From contig CABUUK010000026.1 in assembly GCA_902494765.1 (NCBI GenBank), forward strand, positions 1 to 29,650: DNA of 29,650 nt, in the 5' to 3' direction. The position numbers were made by a program, and so were the translations under genes. Positions within the stretch are counted from its first letter, which is position 1. The number at the start of each line of letters is the position of its first letter. The notes under the pieces were generated by a model. It saw only the letters and a list, made by a program, of their open reading frames with translations. It had not been told where the DNA came from and ran no database searches. Positions 24,151 to 29,650 of this stretch are shown here, in pieces. The DNA is from an uncultured Collinsella sp. (GTDB lineage Bacteria; Actinomycetota; Coriobacteriia; Coriobacteriales; Coriobacteriaceae).

Positions 24151-25413
24151 GTGCAAAATACCAAGCAAAAGTCGGGCACCAAGCAAAAGTTGACCATCGC
24201 GGCCATCTTTGGCGCTATGGGTCCCGGTCTGTTGGCGGCGCTTTCGGGCAATGACGCCGGCGGCATTGCAACGTATTCCAGCGCGGGCGCCAGCTATGGC
24301 TACAAGATGCTCTGGATGCTTCCCGTCATGACTGTGCTGCTCATCGTGACGCAGGAGACCGCGGCGCGCTGCGGCTGCGTCACGGGCAAGGGCCTGGCAT
24401 CGCTCATCCGCGAGCGCTTTGGTGTGCGCAAGAGCGTGTTGGCCATGGCGGCGCTGTTGATCGCCAACACGGCTGTGACCATTTCGGAGTTTGCGGGCAT
24501 CGCCAGCGGCCTTGCTCTCTTTGGCGTGCCGGCGAGCATCTCGGTGCCGTTGGTGGCGCTGCTGGTGTGGATGCTTACCATGTCGGGTAGTTTCCAGCGC
24601 ATCGAGAAGATTCTGCTGCTGGTGAGCTGCGTGTTCGTGACCTATATTGTCGCCGCGTTTATGGCTGGCCCCAACTGGGGTGAGGTCGCGGTCGACCTGG
24701 TCGTGCCTAACATTCAAAATGACCCCAGTTACGTGTCGCTCGTGGTCGCAACGATCGGTACCACCATCGCGCCGTGGATGATTTTCTTGGCGCAGAACAA
24801 CGTGGTCGATAAGAACGCGGGCGAGGACGATATCGTGCTGCAGCGCATCGATACCGTGAGCGGCTCGCTTGCCGCCGATGTCATTGCCGGCTTTATTATC
24901 ATCACGACCGGTACGGTGTTGTTCCCGGCGGGCATTCAGATTAGCGATGCTGCCGATGCCGCCCGCGCACTGGAGCCTATTGCGGGTCAGTGGTCCACGG
25001 TACTGTTTGCCTCGGGCCTGGTCGCGGCGAGCTTCTTGGCCGCCTGCGTGCTGCCGGGCGTTACGTCGAGCGCTATCTGCGAGGCATTTGGCTGGGAGCG
25101 CGGTGCCGACCGCAGCTGGGACGAGGCCCCGGTTTACCGCGGCATCATTACGGCCATCATCGGTATTTCTGCCGTGCTGGTGCTTATGCCCGGCGTCGAT
25201 CTGTTCCAGATTATGATGACCTCACAGGTCATCAATGGTGTGCTGTTGCCCGTGGTTCTGGTGTTCCAGGTGGTTATCGCAGCCGACCGTCACATTATGG
25301 GTGCCAACCGCAACGGTCGCGTGTGGAACGTGCTCACTTGGGCGACTATCGCCGTGATTACGGTGCTGACAGTCGTCATGTTTGTGCTGCAAGCGATGGG
25401 CTACAGCGCTTAA
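24151..25413 (+). CDS. NRAMP-family divalent metal transporter, magnesium-type (NRMT)
   Basis: The 420-residue protein starts at GTG (24151) with AGGTGG four bases upstream, 8 nt after the MgtE-like stop. It has about eleven helices of the SLC11 fold. Helix 1 reads GNDAGGIAT (33-41): the usual DPGN is D35-A-G-G38, so the Asn ligand is Gly. Helix 6 reads IGTTIAPWM (202-210) where manganese and iron transporters have a Met-Pro-His, so the soft Met ligand is Ala207. These are features of the NRMT branch, known from Clostridium acetobutylicum and Eggerthella lenta to carry Mg2+ and Mn2+. It therefore most likely imports magnesium, in operon with the MgtE-like protein. Confidence 0.9.
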   Translation: MQNTKQKSGTKQKLTIAAIFGAMGPGLLAALSGNDAGGIATYSSAGASYGYKMLWMLPVMTVLLIVTQETAARCGCVTGKGLASLIRERFGVRKSVLAMAALLIANTAVTISEFAGIASGLALFGVPASISVPLVALLVWMLTMSGSFQRIEKILLLVSCVFVTYIVAAFMAGPNWGEVAVDLVVPNIQNDPSYVSLVVATIGTTIAPWMIFLAQNNVVDKNAGEDDIVLQRIDTVSGSLAADVIAGFIIITTGTVLFPAGIQISDAADAARALEPIAGQWSTVLFASGLVAASFLAACVLPGVTSSAICEAFGWERGADRSWDEAPVYRGIITAIIGISAVLVLMPGVDLFQIMMTSQVINGVLLPVVLVFQVVIAADRHIMGANRNGRVWNVLTWATIAVITVLTVVMFVLQAMGYSA

Positions 25414-25431
25414 CGCCCACTTTTGCTTCCG

Positions 25432-25467
25432 AACAGGCCGCAGCGATGGGCTGCGGCCTGTTTTTTG
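25432..25467 (+). terminator. Terminator of the MgtE-like/NRMT operon
   Basis: A perfect 12-bp stem (25432-25443 with 25451-25462) and a 7-nt loop are followed by a run of T residues. Confidence 0.85.
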
Positions 25468-25498
25468 TCTGCTATAGGGCGTTAGTTATATAGCAATG

Positions 25499-25721
25499 GA
25501 CAAAAAATGCCAAATATGAGTACTGTTGCTAAGTGAATAGCATTTACATCCTAAAAGATAATGAACATAGCCTTTAGTATGTTCATTAAAATTGGCTCCA
25601 ATACGCCTTAAACCAGTCAGGTTGGCTGCTTTAGGGGGTTGTAGGGGTCGCTCGGACGTCATTTTGGGTGGTTTTGCCTGTTACTAAAATGGTAACAGTA
25701 CTCATATTTGCCCTTTTTGCC
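25499..25721. repeat. AT-rich element with inverted ends and internal hairpins
   Basis: CAAATATGAGTACTGTT lies in both ends in opposite orientation (arms 25499-25527 and 25694-25721). Inside are AATGAACATA/TATGTTCATT (25560-25569 with 25578-25587, perfect 10 bp) and CTGTTAC/GTAACAG (25678-25684 with 25692-25698, perfect 7 bp). It is clearly richer in A and T than its surroundings and has no credible ORF. It may be a small non-autonomous mobile element, a relic, or a regulatory RNA locus. From 25722 to about 25850 I see nothing assignable. Confidence 0.5.
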
Positions 25722-25868
25722 CACAGACCTTTGAGGGTGCGGCGAAAAGGGCTTGTTTTGATTGTTTGGGGCAGGCACGAGGCGCGGAAACGATGTCTGG
25801 AGCGACGGAGCGGCCTGGAATTCATCCGTAGAGGTCTTCATTGGCTGCGCCAGGAGTGTCCCTAACTG

Positions 25869-25957
25869 CCGGAGGGGGTGTCTGCCGTGGCAGACACCCC
25901 CTCCGGATGTGGGAAGTTTGCCGTGGCAGACACCCCCTCCGGATGTGGGAAGTTTGC
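25869..25957 (-). repeat. Perfect 18-bp hairpin and 36-bp tandem duplication after the acyltransferase gene
   Basis: 25869-25886 pairs exactly with 25889-25906 around only two bases. The segment starting GCCGTGGCAGACACC is then repeated in tandem with a 36-nt period (25884 and 25920), ending nine bases from the acyltransferase stop. The stretch before it, GTCCCTAACTGCCGG, recurs near 9,015-9,029. It may end transcription of the acyltransferase gene. Confidence 0.6.
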
Positions 25958-25965
25958 GCTGCAGG

Positions 25966-28182
25966 TTACTTGTCGGTGCCCAGCTTGTGCGGCTTGAGAG
26001 CGAGCGCATTGACGAGTGCGTCGGTGGCAGACTTGACGGCTGCCGGCTGCGGATCGTTGACGTGATCCTCGGGATGCACGGGCAGGTCCTTCTTGACGGC
26101 ATCGTGGATCAAGTTGAGGTACTCAGTCACGCCAGTGGTCGATAGATGCGTGCCATCGCCATCGAACAGGTCGTTGCGGTTGGCACTGTATCCGTACCAG
26201 TCGATAACGCGTACGTTCTTGTAGCGCGTAGCGGCGTTGGCGATGGCCTGGTTGGTAGAGCCAACCCACGGCTGCGGGCTGCGCGTGTTCACAAACACCA
26301 CAATACGCTTATCTCCTGCATCGGCCATGATGGCGTCGATTTGGTCGTCGGTTACCAAGCCGTTGGTGCCCAGCGCAAAGACCACGATCTTGCCGGCAAG
26401 GTTCTGTTGAAGATAGCCCTCAAATGTCGCACGGCCCGCATCGAACTGGCGGCCCTTTTCGGCATCGATATGGCTGTGCGGGAACACGCCGTCAAAGGAA
26501 TCAACGGCGCGCAGCGACACGGAGTCACCGATCATCAACAGGTCGTAGGAGCCGTCGGGAAAGCCGTCGTTGTCCTTGTCGGTGTCGTCGGCCGCCTGCT
26601 GGTCGGTGGGTGCGGCGTTCTTGGCTTCCTTGTTCAGAACTTCGGCGCCCTCGCCGCTCAGCGCAGACGTCTCGGGCACAAAGATCAGGCCGCCCAGTGC
26701 AACGACCAACACGACAGCGCAGGCTGCACAGGCAGGGACGTGCGCGCGCACCCAGTTGGCGGGCGTGGCGGTGCCGTCGCGGAACTCGGATACGGTGCGC
26801 CCAAAGGCGCCCTTTCTAAACGGCGTCTCGATAAAGCGATATGAGCATTCGGCCACGGCGACCACCAACAGCACCTGCAAAATGTACTGCCACCACGGTG
26901 TATCGTTGATGTTGGCGACCGGGTTCATAAGCAACAGCAGCGGATAGTGCCACAGGTAGATGCTGTATGAGCGCTTGCCAACCCACACGAGCGGCTCGGC
27001 GGACAGCGCGCGAGCAACCATTCCCTGGGGCTGCACGCAGGCCGCGATGACCATGAGCGTGAGGATGGAGCATAACAGCGTGCCGCCGCGATACTGGAAC
27101 GCGGTGTAGCCGTTGGTGAGCGCGACCATGGCGGCAAGGCCAACCAGACCCACGACGCCCAATACATCGATGGATGCGGGCGAGGACCAAAAGCGCACGG
27201 GGGCGCTCGGCTGTGCCGGGGCGGTCTCGGCTGATTCGTCGGCCTTCTCGCCAGGCTTGCCCTCGGCGTTCTTGCCGTGCTTGGCGGCGCTAGCCAGGCG
27301 ATTGAGCCCCAAACGATGGGCGAGACGAACCGGCGCCAGGTCGCGATCGGGGATAAAGGCCATCCAGGCACCCAGCAGCAGCGAGAACACACGGGTGTCG
27401 GTGCCGTAGTACACGCGGCTGGGGTCGGCGGCAGGGTTATAGAGCACCATCATGGCGATGGCGGAGACAGCAGCCAAGCCCAGAACCACGCGGCGCGTGT
27501 TGGGCTTGCTCACATGCATGGATACCATGGCAAACAGCAGTGGCGGCCAAATCAGGTAGAACTGTTCCTCGATGGCAAGCGACCAAAAGTGCGTGAGCGG
27601 CGAGGGGTCGCCCAGAGCATTGAAGTACGAGACGTTTTGGGCAATCTGCCACCAGTTGTTGAAGAACAGCAGCGACGGCAGGATGTCGGGGCGCATCTTG
27701 GTGAGCATCACGTGGTTAAAGATAGTGCACAGCGCGCAGGTTACAAACACTACCGTTACCACGGCGGGGACCAGGCGACGGATGCGGCGAATCCAGAAGC
27801 TCTTGAGGTCGATGCGGCCGGTCTTGGCGACTTCGTTGAGCAGCAGGCGCGTGATCAGATAGCCCGAAAGCACAAAGAAGATCGTGACGCCAAGCAGGCC
27901 GCCCTGCGCCCACGTGAGGTTAAGGTGATAGAGCACCACCGCGACGACGGCGAGCGTACGCAGGCCGTCAAGGGCAGGGATGTAGCGGGATTTGGGGCGA
28001 GCAGGCGTCTGCTCCGCGGCGGGAGTGTTGGCGCGGCCCGCGTTGTTGGCAGAAGCACGATGGGGGCTCACGGTGCGTCGCGGTTCGTTGGCGCGGCGTT
28101 CGCCCTTCACGCGTTCGTGCGGCGCCGGCTCGTTGCCCGTGCGGCGTCGACCGCGCGAGCCCGATTGCGAGAGTTGTTCCAT
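25966..28182 (-). CDS. OafA/YrhL-type acyltransferase with SGNH domain
   Basis: The 738-residue protein has a basic, Pro/Arg-rich cytoplasmic N-terminus (1-66), an acyltransferase-3 membrane domain (about 67-460) and a C-terminal SGNH hydrolase-like domain (about 545-700). Family motifs are seen: ALDGLRTLAVVAVVLYHL with H86, FFVLSGYLIT (102-111), RRIRRLVPA (132-140) and HFWSLAIEEQFYLIWP (198-213). The SGNH catalytic blocks are complete: GDS with S554, GTN (605-607) and D676-G-T-H679. Such proteins move acetyl groups across the membrane and attach them to peptidoglycan or surface glycans. About 50 charged residues (near 295-345) form a linker inside the membrane domain. It is alone in its operon; the start has only a weak GGATGA. 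Confidence 0.93.
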   Translation of the reverse strand: MEQLSQSGSRGRRRTGNEPAPHERVKGERRANEPRRTVSPHRASANNAGRANTPAAEQTPARPKSRYIPALDGLRTLAVVAVVLYHLNLTWAQGGLLGVTIFFVLSGYLITRLLLNEVAKTGRIDLKSFWIRRIRRLVPAVVTVVFVTCALCTIFNHVMLTKMRPDILPSLLFFNNWWQIAQNVSYFNALGDPSPLTHFWSLAIEEQFYLIWPPLLFAMVSMHVSKPNTRRVVLGLAAVSAIAMMVLYNPAADPSRVYYGTDTRVFSLLLGAWMAFIPDRDLAPVRLAHRLGLNRLASAAKHGKNAEGKPGEKADESAETAPAQPSAPVRFWSSPASIDVLGVVGLVGLAAMVALTNGYTAFQYRGGTLLCSILTLMVIAACVQPQGMVARALSAEPLVWVGKRSYSIYLWHYPLLLLMNPVANINDTPWWQYILQVLLVVAVAECSYRFIETPFRKGAFGRTVSEFRDGTATPANWVRAHVPACAACAVVLVVALGGLIFVPETSALSGEGAEVLNKEAKNAAPTDQQAADDTDKDNDGFPDGSYDLLMIGDSVSLRAVDSFDGVFPHSHIDAEKGRQFDAGRATFEGYLQQNLAGKIVVFALGTNGLVTDDQIDAIMADAGDKRIVVFVNTRSPQPWVGSTNQAIANAATRYKNVRVIDWYGYSANRNDLFDGDGTHLSTTGVTEYLNLIHDAVKKDLPVHPEDHVNDPQPAAVKSATDALVNALALKPHKLGTDK

Positions 28183-28221
28183 AAAACATCATCCAATGAC
28201 GAGAATAATCAGCACGCCTTC

Positions 28222-28227
28222 ATTGTA
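28222..28227 (-). promoter_or_regulatory. Possible -10 box of the acyltransferase gene
   Basis: On the minus strand TACAAT lies 39 bp before the ATG. No matching -35 was found. Confidence 0.3.
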
Positions 28228-28369
28228 GCTGCCTGCTCCTGTGAATGCTTGCTGCTGGCGCAAGCTCAAGCGCGCGTCCACATCAAAGTGAACTAAAGTT
28301 ATAGGGGGTGCGAGAGTGCACGATCGACGGCTGGCGGTGGGCATAAGGCCCGCAGATGAGGAGGTTTCC

Positions 28370-29332
28370 ATGGCAGATCGCGGCATCGTTGCGGTGTTCG
28401 GCAGCATGAACATGGACCTTTCGGTGGCGTGCGAGCGCATACCGCGTGCGGGCGAGACCGTCGGCGGCAGCGGGTTTATCACCAACGCCGGCGGCAAGGG
28501 CGCCAATCAGGCCGTAGCTGCCGCGCGTATGGGCGCTTGCACGCACATGATCGGCGCGGTCGGTCGCGACGCGTTCGGCGCGTCGCTCGTGGCGGGGCTC
28601 CAAGACGCCGGCGTGGACTGTGACTTTGTAGTGCATCGCGATGACGTGGAGACGGGAACGGCGACCATCATTCGCTGCGAGGGCGACAACCGCATCGTAC
28701 TGTCACCGGGCGCCAACCATGCGCTTGCGGGCGCGGACGTTGCCTGCGCGCTGAGGCGTCTGGTGGCCCATGAGCTCGACGGCGACGCCAGCGAGATTGC
28801 CCCGGCTGCCGGAAGCGTCTTTATCGCCCAGAGCGAATGTGACCTTGCAGCGACGGCCGAGGCGCTTGTTTGCGCTCGCGAGCTGGGGTTCTATACGGTC
28901 TTTAATCCGGCGCCTGCCTGCGAGCTGCCTGCGGAGGTCTGGCCTGCGGTCGACCTGGTCTGTCCCAACGAGACCGAGTGCCAGGTTCTGACGGGCATTC
29001 TGCCCACGGATGATGTGAGTTGCGTCGCCGCGCTCAATGCGCTGCTCGACAAGGGCGCCGGCGCCGCGGTCATCACGCTGGGCGGCGCCGGCTCGGTTGC
29101 GCTCGGCGATGGCGGTGAGCTGCTGCACATGCCGGCACTTTCGAACACGTTGGTCGATACGACGGCCGCGGGCGATACGTTTATCGGTGCGCTTGCCGCG
29201 GCTCGCCTGGAGGGCTTGCCGCTCTTTGAGTGCATGGCCGCGGGTGCTCGCGCCTCGGCGGTGACGGTGTCGCGCCTGGGCGCTCAGCAATCGATTCCCA
29301 CGCGCGCCGAAGTTGAACATTGGTTTGGTTAA
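28370..29332 (+). CDS. rbsK: Ribokinase
   Basis: The 320-residue protein starts at the ATG at 28370 with GAGGAGGT upstream; an open frame to 28316 has no ribosome-binding site. It has the pfkB/ribokinase layout: GSMNMDLS (11-18), sugar-binding GGKGANQAVAAARMG (41-55), NPAP (179-182), PNETE (199-203), ITLGGAGS (235-242), and the anion hole with catalytic base D269 in DTTAAGD (263-269). It phosphorylates D-ribose to ribose 5-phosphate. The gene 30 nt downstream is a nucleoside hydrolase, so the ribose probably comes from ribonucleosides rather than a ribose transporter. Confidence 0.93.
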   Translation: MADRGIVAVFGSMNMDLSVACERIPRAGETVGGSGFITNAGGKGANQAVAAARMGACTHMIGAVGRDAFGASLVAGLQDAGVDCDFVVHRDDVETGTATIIRCEGDNRIVLSPGANHALAGADVACALRRLVAHELDGDASEIAPAAGSVFIAQSECDLAATAEALVCARELGFYTVFNPAPACELPAEVWPAVDLVCPNETECQVLTGILPTDDVSCVAALNALLDKGAGAAVITLGGAGSVALGDGGELLHMPALSNTLVDTTAAGDTFIGALAAARLEGLPLFECMAAGARASAVTVSRLGAQQSIPTRAEVEHWFG

Positions 29333-29362
29333 ACGATAAAGACGGAGAAGCGGAGTAGAACA

Positions 29363-29650
29363 ATGGCAATCAAGAAGCTGATCCTTGATCTGGATATGGG
29401 TGTGGACGATGCGATGGCGCTGGCCTATGCCATCGCGAGCCCCGAGGTGGAGCTCGTGGGCATCACCACGTGTTTTGGCAACGTGCGCGTCGAGCAATCG
29501 GCGCACAACTGCCTGGCGGTGCTCGATCTGCTGGGTCGCCCTGAGGTTCCGGTGTACCTGGGCGCCGATCGTCCCATTAAGGCGACTGAGCCCTATACAC
29601 CGCCGGCGTCCACCACGCTCATCCACGGCAAGAACGGCATTGGCGGGGCG
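29363..29650 (+). CDS. Nucleoside hydrolase (inosine-uridine preferring family), 3' end outside window
   Basis: Ninety-six codons are visible, starting at the ATG at 29363 with GGAG seven bases upstream. The N-terminal calcium-binding loop reads DLDMGVDDAMAL against the family's DTDPGxDDAxAL; the three key Asp residues are kept, while Pro is Met. VELVGITTCFGNVRVEQSAHN and GADRPI are also typical. It splits ribonucleosides into base and ribose, which the upstream ribokinase would phosphorylate. The two genes are 30 nt apart and probably co-transcribed. Confidence 0.9.
   Translation, partial: MAIKKLILDLDMGVDDAMALAYAIASPEVELVGITTCFGNVRVEQSAHNCLAVLDLLGRPEVPVYLGADRPIKATEPYTPPASTTLIHGKNGIGGA

Noticed and set aside
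25659..26102. Minus-strand open frame before the acyltransferase end
   Set aside because: It overlaps the acyltransferase gene in another frame and reads through a tandem duplication, giving repeated peptide sequence. No ribosome-binding site is seen.
27277..28296. 339-codon plus-strand frame opposite the acyltransferase
   Set aside because: It is antisense to a well-supported gene and its composition (high His, Gln, Arg) is typical of a shadow frame.

Overview
This is a high-GC bacterial window with dense genes, good Shine-Dalgarno sequences, some TTG and GTG starts, and an LPXTG-anchored pilin-like surface protein. Together with a magnesium-type NRAMP (NRMT) transporter and several actinobacterial-looking proteins, this suggests a gut member of the Coriobacteriia, most likely Collinsella or a close relative. 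The genus is an inference from gene content and style; no rRNA or marker gene is present. No tRNA, rRNA, CRISPR array, transposase or phage gene was found.

Layout. (1) 1-3,000: 3' part of a large repeat-built surface protein ending in a sortase signal, followed by two hairpins. (2) 3,000-3,600: a gene-free stretch built of nested palindromic elements. (3) 3,600-8,943: a NarL-type two-component system (minus strand) facing a three-gene ABC-2 exporter (plus strand), the usual arrangement of an envelope-stress or antimicrobial-compound sensing and efflux module. (4) 8,944-12,567: intergenic repeats, then a MacB/FtsX-type ATPase and permease pair. (5) 12,687-16,867: a methyltransferase, a DUF362/ferredoxin protein, a membrane-anchored alpha/beta hydrolase (minus) and a hemolysin III/PAQR protein. 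(6) 16,978-20,490: a CNNM/CorC-type CBS protein, a stand-alone protein resembling the N-terminal domain of cyanophycin synthetase, and a translationally coupled YtxH-like and PRC-barrel-like pair. (7) 20,563-21,969: a NodB-fold protein that has lost its metal-binding histidines. (8) 22,006-25,413: a structured leader RNA, an MgtE-like regulatory protein with a non-MgtE membrane domain, and an NRMT-type NRAMP transporter, which together look like a magnesium-responsive operon. (9) 25,414-28,182: an AT-rich repeat-bearing gap and an OafA-type acyltransferase with an SGNH domain (minus). (10) 28,370-end: ribokinase and the start of a nucleoside hydrolase, a ribonucleoside salvage pair.

The strongest candidates for something undescribed are three. 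The first is the three-way-junction leader in front of the MgtE-like/NRMT operon, which lacks the M-box hallmarks. The second is a family of roughly 29-bp intergenic hairpins with a constant 13-nt loop and arms that change by compensatory substitutions. The third is the free-standing cyanophycin-synthetase N-domain-like protein with an HxxEH motif.
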